From Pseudomonadota bacterium (GTDB lineage: Bacteria > Pseudomonadota > Gammaproteobacteria > Burkholderiales > Burkholderiaceae_C): DNA of 64,000 nt. The DNA lies in contig JAIUOW010000003.1 in assembly GCA_020161775.1 (NCBI GenBank), positions 124,001 through 188,000 of the forward strand, written 5' to 3'. The position numbers and the translations under genes are program-made. The notes under the pieces were generated by a model. It ran no database searches, had not been told where the DNA came from, and saw only the letters and a list, made by a program, of their open reading frames with translations. Of the stretch, positions 7,326 through 15,840 are shown piece after piece (the stretch's first letter is position 1; each line of letters starts with the position of its first letter).

Positions 7326-9112
7326 ACGCAGCGACCAAGACCCCCTCCCTTGCCAGGACCGCCCATCGCGGCCCGCTGAACCTGCAGCACCTGGTGGAAT
7401 GGCTCAATGCCGACGGCATGATTTCCGCCGAGGAAGCACAGCGCACCATCGCGCGCTGTGCCCAGGCGGCCAGCGCCCAGCATCCGCTGGTGCGCCTGGC
7501 CAGCGTGGCCATGCAGCGCCAAAGCGACGGCAAGCCGCTGGACATCGAGATGCTGACGCTGTGGCTGGCTGGCCGCTCGGGGCTGGAGTACCTGCGCATC
7601 GACCCCCTGAAGGTGGACGTGGGCAAGGTGGCCGACACCATGAGCGCCGCCTACGCCGAGCGTCACCGCGTGCTGCCTGTTCAGGTCACCTCCAAGGAAG
7701 TGGTGGTGGCCACGGCCGAGCCCTTCCTGACCGACTGGGTGGACGAAGTGGAGCGCCAGTCGCGCCGCGGCGTGCGCCGCGTCATGGCCAACCCGCAGGA
7801 CATCCACCGGTACACGGCCGAGTTCTTCGCGCTGGCCAAGTCGGTGCGCGCGGCCCAGAAAAGCGGCGGCAATGCCGGCGCGGCCAGCTTCGAGCAGCTG
7901 GTGGAGCTGGGCAAGACCAACAAGCAGCTGGACGCCAACGACCAGGGCGTGGTGCAGGTGGTGGACTGGCTGTGGCAGTACGCGTTTGACCAGCGCGCCA
8001 GCGACATCCACCTGGAGCCGCGGCGCGAACAGGGCGTGATCCGCTTTCGCATTGACGGTGTGCTGCATCCTGTTTACCAGATGCCCATGGGCGTGATGAA
8101 CGCCATGATCGCGCGCATCAAGCTGCTGGGCCGCATGGATGTGGTGGAAAAGCGCCGCCCCCAGGACGGCCGCATCAAGACGCGCAACCCGCGCGGCGAC
8201 GAGATTGAAATGCGCCTGTCCACGCTGCCCACGGCGTTCGGCGAAAAAATGGTCATGCGCATTTTTGACCCCGACACCGCGGTCAAGGACCTGGACGCGC
8301 TGGGCTTTTCGCAGCACGACGCAAAACGCTGGGAGGCGCTGGTCCAGCGGCCCTACGGCATCATCCTGGTGACCGGCCCCACGGGCTCTGGCAAGACCAC
8401 CACGCTGTACTCCACGCTCAAGCGCGTGGCCACCGAAGAGGTCAACGTCAGCACGGTGGAAGACCCGATCGAAATGATCGAGCCGGCCTTCAACCAGACG
8501 CAGGTGCAGTCGCAGCTGGATTTCAACTTTGCCGAAGGCCTGCGCGCCCTGATGCGCCAGGACCCGGACATCATCATGGTGGGTGAAATCCGCGACTTGG
8601 AAACCGCCGAGATGGCGGTGCAGGCGGCCCTGACCGGTCACCTGGTGTTCTCCACGTTGCACACCAACGACGCACCGTCGGCCGTGACGCGGCTGATGGA
8701 GCTGGGCGTGCCGGCCTACCTGATCAACGCCACGCTGCTGGGCGTGCTGGCCCAGCGGCTGGTGCGCACGCTGTGCAGGCAGTGCCGCGCGCTGGACGAG
8801 ACCGCCCAGCGCGACGGGCTCGAAGCGCTCATCAAGCCCTGGAAGATCAGTGGCGGCTACCGGCCCTACAAGCCGGTGGGCTGCGTGGATTGCCGCATGA
8901 CCGGCTTCATGGGCCGCATGGGCCTGTATGAGCTGCTGACCGTGACCGAGGCTTTCAAGGACATCGTGGGCCGGGACCCGGCCACCGGCGCCCTGCGCCG
9001 CCAGGCGGTGGCAGACGGCATGCGTCCGCTGCGCCTGGCCGGCGCCCTGCGGGTGGCCGAAGGCGTCACCACGATGGAGGAAGTGCTCACTGCGACACCG
9101 CCGCTGGACTGA
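7322..9112 (+). CDS. GspE/PilB-type secretion ATPase (orphan)
   Basis: 596 aa. The N-terminal 200 residues resemble the MshEN/T2SSE_N region. The motor domain has Walker A GPTGSGKTT (about 352-360), the Asp box VEDPIE, Walker B IIMVGEIRD (about 416-424), the His box TLHTNDAPS and a zinc tetracysteine CRQC...CVDC (from about residue 485). These ATPases power type II secretion or type IV pilus assembly at the inner membrane. No gsp or pil gene is nearby, so the partner machine is encoded elsewhere. It is translationally coupled to the SpeE-like gene (ATG inside the preceding TGA). Confidence 0.9.
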   Translation: MNAATKTPSLARTAHRGPLNLQHLVEWLNADGMISAEEAQRTIARCAQAASAQHPLVRLASVAMQRQSDGKPLDIEMLTLWLAGRSGLEYLRIDPLKVDVGKVADTMSAAYAERHRVLPVQVTSKEVVVATAEPFLTDWVDEVERQSRRGVRRVMANPQDIHRYTAEFFALAKSVRAAQKSGGNAGAASFEQLVELGKTNKQLDANDQGVVQVVDWLWQYAFDQRASDIHLEPRREQGVIRFRIDGVLHPVYQMPMGVMNAMIARIKLLGRMDVVEKRRPQDGRIKTRNPRGDEIEMRLSTLPTAFGEKMVMRIFDPDTAVKDLDALGFSQHDAKRWEALVQRPYGIILVTGPTGSGKTTTLYSTLKRVATEEVNVSTVEDPIEMIEPAFNQTQVQSQLDFNFAEGLRALMRQDPDIIMVGEIRDLETAEMAVQAALTGHLVFSTLHTNDAPSAVTRLMELGVPAYLINATLLGVLAQRLVRTLCRQCRALDETAQRDGLEALIKPWKISGGYRPYKPVGCVDCRMTGFMGRMGLYELLTVTEAFKDIVGRDPATGALRRQAVADGMRPLRLAGALRVAEGVTTMEEVLTATPPLD

Positions 9113-9204
9113 CCCGCCGCACCTGCTGTAAGTGAAATCCACATCCAACTGACGGCTGGCTGACCAGACAATGCCCGGTCAAGTACTTTTGCGGAGACAA
9201 ACAC

Positions 9205-9693
9205 GTGAAAATCAAAAGCCAAAAGGACTTCTTTTCAGGAGTCGTTTATTGCGTGGTGGGGGGGGCCTTTGCCATAGGCGCCACCAACTATACCCTTGGT
9301 GAGGGCGCCCGCATGGGCCCCGGCTATTTCCCCATGATGCTGGGCATCCTGCTGTCCATCATTGGGGCGGCCGTGATCTTTGGCTCGCTGGTCGTGGAGA
9401 CCGTGGACGGCGAGAAGATCGGCAAGATCGCCTGGAAGCCGCTGGGCTTCATCATCGGCGCCAACGTGGCCTTCGGCCTGCTGCTGGGCGGCCTGCCCAA
9501 GTTCGGCATCCCGGCCATGGGCCTGATTGCCGGCATCTATGCGCTGGTGTTCATTGCCAGCATGGCGGGTGATCATTTCCGTCCCAAGGAAGTCGCCATC
9601 CTGGCGACCGTGCTGGCGGTTTTCAGTTACGTGGCGTTCGTCTGGCTGCTCAAGCTGCAGTTCCCGGTGTGGCCTTCTTTCATCACGGGTTGA
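9205..9693 (+). CDS. tctB: TctB-like small subunit of tripartite tricarboxylate transporter
   Basis: 162 aa with four predicted membrane helices (about 10-27, 40-58, 77-97 and 111-155 in two parts). It begins with GTG, supported by GCGGAG 8 bases upstream; no ATG is available. Sequence YTLGEGARMGPGYFPMMLG is typical of TctB proteins. TctB pairs with TctA (next gene, 10 bases downstream) and needs a periplasmic TctC binding protein, which is not adjacent. Substrates are carboxylates such as citrate, but the specificity cannot be read from these subunits. Confidence 0.9.
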   Translation: MKIKSQKDFFSGVVYCVVGGAFAIGATNYTLGEGARMGPGYFPMMLGILLSIIGAAVIFGSLVVETVDGEKIGKIAWKPLGFIIGANVAFGLLLGGLPKFGIPAMGLIAGIYALVFIASMAGDHFRPKEVAILATVLAVFSYVAFVWLLKLQFPVWPSFITG

Positions 9694-9703
9694 GGCAAGC
9701 ACC

Positions 9704-11215
9704 ATGGATCTGATCAACAACCTCTCCATCGGCTTCACCGCGGCGTTCACGCTGCAGAACCTGATTTACTGCTTCATCGGCTGCCTGCTGGGCACGCTGG
9801 TCGGCGTGTTGCCTGGCATCGGCCCGGTGGCAACCATCGCCATGCTGCTGCCCGCCACCTACGCCCTGCCGCCGGTGGCCGCGCTGATCATGCTGGCCGG
9901 CATCTATTACGGCTCGCAGTACGGCGGCTCCACCACCGCCATCCTGGTCAACCTGCCGGGCGAATCGTCATCGGTGGTGACCGTGATCGACGGCTACCAG
10001 ATGGCACGCCAGGGCCGCGCGGGCCCCGCGCTGGCCGCTGCCGGCCTGGGCTCGTTCTTTGCCGGCTGCGTGGGCACGCTGATCCTGGCGGCGTTCGCGC
10101 CGCCGCTGACCGAGCTGGCCTTCAAGTTCGGCCCGGCCGAGTATTTCTCGCTGATGGTGCTGGGCCTGATCGGTGCCGTCGTGCTGGCCTCGGGCTCGCT
10201 GATCAAGGCCGTTGGCATGATCGTGCTGGGCCTGCTGCTGGGCCTGATCGGCACCGACGTGAACTCCGGCGTGGCGCGTTTCAGCTTTGACATCCCCGAG
10301 CTGACCGACGGCATTGGCTTCATCGTGATCGCCATGGGCGTGTTCGGCTATGGCGAAATCATCATGAACCTGTCCAAGCCGGAAGAGGAGCGTGAGGTGT
10401 TCGCCGCCAAGGTCGAAGGCCTGTTCCCCACCGCGGCCGACTTCAAGAACATCATCCCGGCCGTGCTGCGCGGCACGGCGCTGGGTTCGTCGCTGGGTAT
10501 CCTGCCGGGCGGTGGTGCGCTGCTGTCAGCCTTTGCGGCCTACACGATTGAAAAGAAAACCAAGCTCAAGCCCGGTGAAGTACCGTTCGGCAAGGGCAAT
10601 ATCCGCGGCGTGGCAGCCCCCGAGGCCGCCAACAACGCCGGCGCGCAGACCTCGTTCATCCCGCTGCTGACGCTGGGCATTCCGCCCAACGCCGTGATGG
10701 CGCTGATGGTGGGCGCCATGACCATCCACAACATCCAGCCGGGCCCGCAGGTCATGACGAGCAACCCGCAGCTGTTCTGGGGCCTGATCGTCTCGATGTG
10801 GCTGGGCAACCTGATGCTGATCATCCTGAACCTGCCGCTGATCGGTATCTGGATCAAGTTCCTGACCATTCCCTACCGCTGGCTGTTCCCGGCCATCGTG
10901 CTGTTCTGCGCCATCGGCGTGTACTCCACGAATAACAACACCTGGGACATCTGGATGGTGGCGATTTTCGGTGTCATCGGCTACGGCTTCATCAAGCTGG
11001 GCATGGAGCCTGCGCCCTTGCTGCTGGGCTTCATCCTGGGGCCCATGATGGAAGAAAACCTGCGCCGCGCGCTGCTGCTGTCACGCGGCGACTGGAGCGT
11101 GTTCGTCACGCGTCCGCTGTCGGCCGGCCTGCTGGGTGCAGCCTTGCTGCTGCTGGTGATCGTGCTGCTGCCGGCCGTGAAGAACAAGCGCGAGGATGTC
11201 TTCGTCGAAGAATGA
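9704..11215 (+). CDS. tctA: TctA large permease subunit of tripartite tricarboxylate transporter
   Basis: 503 aa from the ATG giving MDLINNLSIGFTAAFT, with about twelve hydrophobic segments. Family motifs include GTLVGVLPGIGPVATIAMLL (about 30-49), YYGSQYGGSTTAILVNLPGE and APEAANNAGAQTSFIPLL. TctA forms the transport path in the inner membrane together with TctB and a Bug-family binding protein. Its start lies 10 bases after the tctB stop, so the two form an operon that ends at the hairpin terminator 25 bases downstream. A Bug-type binding protein exists at 48214-49200 but is too far away to be assigned. Confidence 0.95.
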   Translation: MDLINNLSIGFTAAFTLQNLIYCFIGCLLGTLVGVLPGIGPVATIAMLLPATYALPPVAALIMLAGIYYGSQYGGSTTAILVNLPGESSSVVTVIDGYQMARQGRAGPALAAAGLGSFFAGCVGTLILAAFAPPLTELAFKFGPAEYFSLMVLGLIGAVVLASGSLIKAVGMIVLGLLLGLIGTDVNSGVARFSFDIPELTDGIGFIVIAMGVFGYGEIIMNLSKPEEEREVFAAKVEGLFPTAADFKNIIPAVLRGTALGSSLGILPGGGALLSAFAAYTIEKKTKLKPGEVPFGKGNIRGVAAPEAANNAGAQTSFIPLLTLGIPPNAVMALMVGAMTIHNIQPGPQVMTSNPQLFWGLIVSMWLGNLMLIILNLPLIGIWIKFLTIPYRWLFPAIVLFCAIGVYSTNNNTWDIWMVAIFGVIGYGFIKLGMEPAPLLLGFILGPMMEENLRRALLLSRGDWSVFVTRPLSAGLLGAALLLLVIVLLPAVKNKREDVFVEE

Positions 11216-11240
11216 TCCTTCCCTGACTGTCACCCTGCCA

Positions 11241-11264
11241 ACGGCGCCCTCGGGCGCCGTTTTT
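11241..11264 (+). terminator. Rho-independent terminator after tctBA
   Basis: A 9-bp perfect GC-rich stem (arms 11241-11249 and 11252-11260, ACGGCGCCC against GGGCGCCGT) with a 2-base loop is followed by TTTT. It starts 25 bases after the tctA stop and before the DUF3422 gene, as expected for the end of the tctBA transcript. Confidence 0.85.
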
Positions 11265-11310
11265 CATGGGGCCTGGCCGGTGGCTGTCAGAATAGCCGCC
11301 CGGGGAACGC

Positions 11311-12600
11311 ATGACCAACCAGACCTTTAAAACCCATCCTGAGCGGATGGCACTGCACAACGAAATCCACGCGCGGCCGCCCGAAGCCCTGAATGCGCCG
11401 CTGGCGATATCGCACACCGTGATGGTCTGCGACGCCGCTGAACGTGATGCCAGCCGTGCCCATGTGGCGGCACTGCTGCGCGAGCACCACCTGCCGCTGC
11501 CCGACGCCACGTCCACCCATGTGCGCATGGATCTGGGCCCGTTCCGGCTGCGCTGGGAGCTGCACACCGAGTTCGTCACCTGGACGTTCACCCGTGCCAT
11601 GGACGCCGAGGGCTTTGGTGAGCGTGAGCCGGCGACAGCCGCAGACGTGCTGCCACAGACCTGGGCCGCCGGTCTGCCCGGGCAGTGCCTGGCGCGCCTG
11701 CACCTGTGGGTGCTGCCCACGCAAAGCCTGGGCACCGGCTCGCTGTTCAAACATGTGCTGCATGAGGACACGCTGGTCGCGTCCACCGTGGCGGATGGCC
11801 ACGGCGAGGTGTACACCGATTTCGCGGTGCATGCCGACGGCTATTCACGCATGGTGCTGCTGGCCGGCAGCATGACGCCCCGGCGCCTGGGCCGTCTGGT
11901 GCAGCAACTGCTGGAAATCGACACCTACCGCATGGCCGCGCTGCTGGGTCTGCCCGCGGCGCGCGAGGCCGCCGCCGTGCTGGCCTATGCCGAGCGCGAG
12001 CTGGCCGCGCTGGCGGATGCCATCCGCACGGCCACGCGCAACGACGAACCCCAGCTGCTGGACCGGCTGACCAAGCTGGCTGGCCAGGTGGAAAGCCAGT
12101 ACGCCTCCACGCATTCGCGCTTTTCAGCCAGCGCTGCCTATTTCGAGCTGGTGGACCGGCGCATTGCCGACATTGCCGAGTCCCGCCTGGCGGGCTTGCA
12201 GACCATTGGCGAGTTCATGGACCGGCGCCTGACGCCCGCACGCAGCACCTGCCAGTGGGCCACCCGCCGCCAGGACGCGCTGTCCCAGCGCGTGTCACGC
12301 ATCAGCAACCTGCTGCGCACCCGGGTGGAGATCGAGCAGCAGCAAAGCAGCCAGGCCCTGCTGGGCGCCATGAACCGCCGCCAGGGGCTGCAGCTCAAGC
12401 TGCAGTCCACCGTGGAGGGCCTGTCGGTGGCCGCCATCACGTACTACATCGCCGGGCTGGTCAGCTACCTGGCCAAGGGCGCCCAGGCGCTGGGCTGGCC
12501 GTTCAGCGCCGAGTCCACCGCGGCATGTGCCATTCCCGTGGTGCTGGTGGGCGTGTGGTGGTCCCTGCGGCGCCTGCACAGCCGGGTGTTCCGCGATTGA
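11311..12600 (+). CDS. DUF3422 family protein
   Basis: 429 aa. Recognised by its N-terminus (HPERMALHNEIHARPPEAL) and by WELHTEFVTWTF, features of the DUF3422 family found mainly in proteobacteria. The C-terminus carries two hydrophobic segments (about 369-387 and 397-415) separated by a short loop, so it is membrane-anchored with most of the protein on one side. The central part (about 220-360) is Ala/Leu/Arg-rich and probably helical. No function is known for the family. The gene starts after the tctA terminator and is followed after 14 bases by a DMT transporter gene. Confidence 0.85.
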   Translation: MTNQTFKTHPERMALHNEIHARPPEALNAPLAISHTVMVCDAAERDASRAHVAALLREHHLPLPDATSTHVRMDLGPFRLRWELHTEFVTWTFTRAMDAEGFGEREPATAADVLPQTWAAGLPGQCLARLHLWVLPTQSLGTGSLFKHVLHEDTLVASTVADGHGEVYTDFAVHADGYSRMVLLAGSMTPRRLGRLVQQLLEIDTYRMAALLGLPAAREAAAVLAYAERELAALADAIRTATRNDEPQLLDRLTKLAGQVESQYASTHSRFSASAAYFELVDRRIADIAESRLAGLQTIGEFMDRRLTPARSTCQWATRRQDALSQRVSRISNLLRTRVEIEQQQSSQALLGAMNRRQGLQLKLQSTVEGLSVAAITYYIAGLVSYLAKGAQALGWPFSAESTAACAIPVVLVGVWWSLRRLHSRVFRD

Positions 12601-12614
12601 GCCCTCAGCCACCG

Positions 12615-13508
12615 ATGCCCGCCGCCAGGGGCCTGGCCACCGGCCTGGTGCTGGCCGTCACGGGCGCCATTGCCTTCAGCGGCAAGGCCATCATCGTCAA
12701 GCTCGCCTACCGCTACGGGGTGGATGCAGTCACGCTCATCATGTTCCGCATGCTGTTTGCGTTACCCATTTTTGCAGCCATGGCGTGGTGGGCCAGCCGG
12801 GGCCGTGCGCCGCTCACCCGCCGCGACTGGCTGGGCGTGGTGGGCCTGGGCGTGACGGGCTATTACCTGTCCAGCTTCCTGGACTTCCTGGGCTTGCAGT
12901 ACGTCAGCGCATCCTTTGAGCGGCTGATCCTTTACCTGAATCCCACGCTGGTCATGTTGCTGGGCTGGGTGCTGTACAAGCGGCGCTTCACGCGCATCCA
13001 GCTGGCCGGCATGGCCCTCAGCTACCTGGGCGTGGTGCTGGTGTTTGGCCATGAGATCGAGCTTCAGGGCGGCCAGGCCGCCTGGGGTGCCGCGCTGATT
13101 TTTACCAGTGCCGTCACCTACGCGATCTACCTGGTGTACAGCGGCGAGCTGGTCAAGCGGCTGGGCTCGCTGCGCCTGGTGGGGCTGGCCACGTCGGTCG
13201 CCTGCCTGTGCTGCCTGGCCCAGTTTGCGCTGCTGCGCCCGCTGGACGCGGCGCTGTCAGTGGCGCCGCAAGTGCTGTGGCTGTCGGTGCTGAATGCCAC
13301 GCTGTGCACGGCTGTGCCGGTGCTGCTCGTGATGATGGCCATTGAACGGATCGGATCGTCGCTGGCGGCGCAGACCGGCATGATCGGTCCGATGTCCACC
13401 ATCGTGATGGGCGTGCTGATCCTGGGTGAGCCGTTCACGGGCTGGGTGGCGGCGGGCTCCGCGCTGGTGATTACCGGGATATTCGTTTTTACGCGCTCAG
13501 CGAGATAG
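12615..13508 (+). CDS. EamA/DMT-family transporter
   Basis: 297 aa with about ten membrane helices in two EamA repeats (first about 10-135, second about 150-290). The first repeat shows FSGKAIIVKLAYRYG and the second AAWGAALIFTSAVTYAIYLV. Proteins of this family are inner-membrane exporters of amino acids, nucleosides or other metabolites; the substrate cannot be told. The start ATG at 12615 gives MPAARGLATG; a longer open frame upstream lies inside the DUF3422 gene and was rejected. The last 12 bases overlap the 3' end of the convergent M48 protease gene. Confidence 0.88.
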   Translation: MPAARGLATGLVLAVTGAIAFSGKAIIVKLAYRYGVDAVTLIMFRMLFALPIFAAMAWWASRGRAPLTRRDWLGVVGLGVTGYYLSSFLDFLGLQYVSASFERLILYLNPTLVMLLGWVLYKRRFTRIQLAGMALSYLGVVLVFGHEIELQGGQAAWGAALIFTSAVTYAIYLVYSGELVKRLGSLRLVGLATSVACLCCLAQFALLRPLDAALSVAPQVLWLSVLNATLCTAVPVLLVMMAIERIGSSLAAQTGMIGPMSTIVMGVLILGEPFTGWVAAGSALVITGIFVFTRSAR

Positions 13509-14399
13509 CCGCTGCGCCAGTGGCACCGGTGGCTTGCCCCCCAGCGCCGCCAGCCGGTCGCCCATGGCCTGGGTAAGCTGGTCCAGGCGCTGCTGCGCGG
13601 GCGGGTGGGTGCTGAGCGACAGCGCAAACAGCGGGTCGTCGGGCGTGGCGGTGCGCAGCTGCTGCAGTGCCGTCACCAGCCCATACGGGTCAAAGCCGGC
13701 GCGGGCGGCCAGCGCCACGCCGTTGCGGTCGGCGTCAAACTCGTCGCCCTGGTCCAGCCCGCTGGCGTACAGGTTGCGCCCCAGCGCCAGCAGCTGTGCC
13801 GAGACGGCACCGCCCAGGTTGTTGTTCAGCTGCGAGCCCACCGCCTGCGTCAGCAGCCCGGCGCGGGCCTTGGCCTGCATGGCTTTCAGGTGATGGCGGC
13901 CGGTCACATGGATGATCTCGTGTGCGAGGATGCCGGCCAGCTCGGCTTCGCTGCCCACGCGCTCCAGCAGGCCGCGCGTCACGAACACATAGCCGCCCGG
14001 CGCGGCGAAGGCGTTGTAGCCAGCGTCGTCCAGCACGGCGAAGCTCCAGGGCAGTTGCGGGCGCGCGGACTGCAGGCTGATCCAGCGGCCCAGCTGGTTC
14101 AGGTAGCGCTGCACCTTCATGTCGGCATGCAGGGGCTTGCTGCCCAGCAGCACGGCGGCCAGCTGGCGGCCGATTTCAATCTCGCGGGGCTCGTCGATCT
14201 GGTCCAGCGACTGCTGCAGCAGCTGCAGCATGTCGGTGGCGCGGCCCGCTGCCGGCGCGGCCTGCAGCGCCGCGGGGGCAGCGGGGCGCATCAGCGAGTT
14301 GAGCAGGTTCAGGGCGCGGGTGGCGTCAGGGCTTTGTGCTTGCACCGCGCCAGCGGTGGCAAGGCACAGGGCCAGCAGGCCCAGGGTGCGTGTTTTCAT
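13497..14399 (-). CDS. Periplasmic M48-family zinc metalloprotease
   Basis: 300 aa. A signal peptide (about 1-21, ending in VQAQ) precedes the mature protein. The zinc motif HEIIH in GILAHEIIHVTGRHH marks an M48 peptidase, and the downstream glutamate ligand lies in QGDEFDADRNGV. There is no membrane domain, so it resembles the BepA/LoiP class of soluble periplasmic M48 proteases involved in outer-membrane protein quality control, but it has no TPR tail. Its start overlaps by 4 bases the stop of the small secreted protein gene upstream, so the two are co-translated. Confidence 0.88.
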   Translation of the reverse strand: MKTRTLGLLALCLATAGAVQAQSPDATRALNLLNSLMRPAAPAALQAAPAAGRATDMLQLLQQSLDQIDEPREIEIGRQLAAVLLGSKPLHADMKVQRYLNQLGRWISLQSARPQLPWSFAVLDDAGYNAFAAPGGYVFVTRGLLERVGSEAELAGILAHEIIHVTGRHHLKAMQAKARAGLLTQAVGSQLNNNLGGAVSAQLLALGRNLYASGLDQGDEFDADRNGVALAARAGFDPYGLVTALQQLRTATPDDPLFALSLSTHPPAQQRLDQLTQAMGDRLAALGGKPPVPLAQRLSR

Positions 14400-14821
14400 G
14401 GCGCGGTCTCCGTGCCGCCAGCCCCTGGCGCGCTGGCGGGTGCGGGCAGGGGTGCCACCGCAACGGGTGCCAGCGCGGCTTCGGCGGCGAAGCTGCGGGC
14501 CTGGGCTTCATCCAGCCGCAGCGCTTCCATCTGGCTCACGGCGGCGGGGTTGGGTTGGGCGTTGGCAATGTCTTCGGCGCCCAGGCCCCGGATGCCGATG
14601 GTGGAGGTGGGCAAGGTGGCGGGGCTGCCCGCGCCGCCGCGGTTGAACAGGCTGGTGATGCCGCGCAATGCGCCGGTCACGGCATTGCCCCCGCCGGATC
14701 CGCCACCCGATCCGCCGACCGGTTGCGCCTGCGCGCCGGTGGCGGTCAGCGTGAAGACTGCTGCCAGCGTCGCCGTGAAAAGCCCTGCGCGCGCCAGAGA
14801 AAGATGCCCTGCCCGTATCAT
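14396..14821 (-). CDS. Small secreted protein of unknown function, partner of M48 protease
   Basis: 141 aa. A clear signal peptide (about 1-32, TLTATGAQAQP) is followed by a Gly/Ser-rich linker (GGSGGGSGGGN), a short conserved-looking stretch TIGIRGLGAEDIANAQPNPA (about 73-92) and an Ala/Pro-rich tail. I do not recognise a named family. The ATGA overlap with the M48 protease gene suggests it acts with that protease in the periplasm, perhaps as a substrate-delivery or regulatory partner; this is inference from position only. Confidence 0.65.
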   Translation of the reverse strand: MIRAGHLSLARAGLFTATLAAVFTLTATGAQAQPVGGSGGGSGGGNAVTGALRGITSLFNRGGAGSPATLPTSTIGIRGLGAEDIANAQPNPAAVSQMEALRLDEAQARSFAAEAALAPVAVAPLPAPASAPGAGGTETAP

Positions 14822-14862
14822 GTGTTCGATCTTTTTGTCGGAACCAGAAAGCGGAGATTGTT

Positions 14863-15660
14863 ATGGATTTGGGTATTGCGGGCAAATGGGCGCTGGTGTG
14901 CGGCGCCAGCAAGGGTCTGGGCTTGGGCTGCGCGCAGGCGCTGTCGCGCGAAGGCGCGCATGTGCTGCTGGTGGCGCGCGGTGCCGACGCACTGAAGGCC
15001 GCCGCCGACGCCCTGCTGGCCGACCCGGCCAAGCCCGCCGCAGCCGTTGTGCAGTTTGTGGCGGCCGACATCACCACGGTTGAAGGCCGCGCCGCGGTGT
15101 TTGCGCGGCGCAGCGACTTTGACATCGTCGTGACCAACGCCGGTGGCCCGCCGCCGGGCGACTTTCGCGACTGGGACCGCGACGCCTGGATCAAGGCCAT
15201 TGACGCCAACATGCTCACCCCCATCGAGCTGATCAAGGCCACGGTGGATGGCATGGCCGCGCGCGGCTTCGGCCGTATCGTGAACATCACCTCGGGCGCG
15301 GTGAAGGCGCCGATCGACATCCTGGGCCTGTCCAACGGCGCGCGCAGCGGCCTGACCGGCTTTGTGGCCGGCGTGGCGCGCCAGAACCGCCTGGCCGGCC
15401 GCAACGTGACGCTGAACAACCTGTTGCCCGGCAAGTTTGATACCGACCGCATCGCCGTGACCAATGCCGCGGCGGCCAAGCGCACCGGCAAGACGGTGGA
15501 AGAAATCCGCCAGGCCCAGGAGGCCCAGATCCCCGCGCAGCGCCTGGGCACGCCGGCCGAGTTTGGTGCAGCCTGTGCCTTCCTGTGCAGTGCGCAGGCG
15601 GGGTACATCACCGGGCAGAACATCCTGACGGATGGCGGGTCGTATCCGGGTACTTTCTAG
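14863..15660 (+). CDS. Short-chain dehydrogenase/reductase
   Basis: 265 aa. Classical SDR layout: the cofactor motif GASKGLGLG (14-22), the NAG element in VTNAGGPPPG, Ser in VNITSGAVKAP, and the C-terminal region with GTPAEFGAACAFLCS and a terminal ILTDGGSYPG. The usual YxxxK is atypical here: a Leu-Ser-Asn segment (DILGLSNGARSGLTGF) occupies the place where YAAAK is expected, so the catalytic Tyr/Lys pair appears to be lost or displaced. This pattern is seen in a subgroup of SDRs annotated as 3-oxoacyl-ACP-reductase-like. Divergent from the small secreted protein gene. Confidence 0.85.
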   Translation: MDLGIAGKWALVCGASKGLGLGCAQALSREGAHVLLVARGADALKAAADALLADPAKPAAAVVQFVAADITTVEGRAAVFARRSDFDIVVTNAGGPPPGDFRDWDRDAWIKAIDANMLTPIELIKATVDGMAARGFGRIVNITSGAVKAPIDILGLSNGARSGLTGFVAGVARQNRLAGRNVTLNNLLPGKFDTDRIAVTNAAAAKRTGKTVEEIRQAQEAQIPAQRLGTPAEFGAACAFLCSAQAGYITGQNILTDGGSYPGTF

Positions 15661-15716
15661 GTTGTTGCTTTTGGTCCGCGGGTTGGCGCTGACGGTGGTG
15701 CGCCGCTGTGTCAGCG

Positions 15717-15818
15717 GGAACAGGTGGGTGGGGTGCTCTGCGCAGCGAAATCAAGGGGGAGGCGGGCGCAGCCCGCCGGAGGACATTCGCGGAGCAGAGT
15801 ACCCCGCACGCCTGTTCC
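15717..15818. repeat. Nested palindromic element between convergent genes
   Basis: Two 31-base arms (15717-15747 and 15788-15818) are inverted copies with six mismatches, several of which would still pair as G-U in RNA. Between them sits a second perfect hairpin (GGCGGGC at 15761-15767 and GCCCGCC at 15771-15777, loop GCA). The element fills most of the space between the ends of two convergent genes. It could be a bidirectional transcription terminator or a REP/MITE-like mobile palindrome. No T-run follows either arm. Confidence 0.7.
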
Positions 15819-15840
15819 AGAAGAAGCGCCGGCAAGCAAC

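Noticed and set aside
13497..13508. Frameshift or misassembly at the DMT/M48 junction
   Set aside because: Both proteins are complete; the 12-base overlap is a normal convergent 3' overlap.
14660..14720. Gly/Ser-coding repeat as a tandem repeat array
   Set aside because: It is only a short low-complexity linker after the signal peptide of the small secreted protein.
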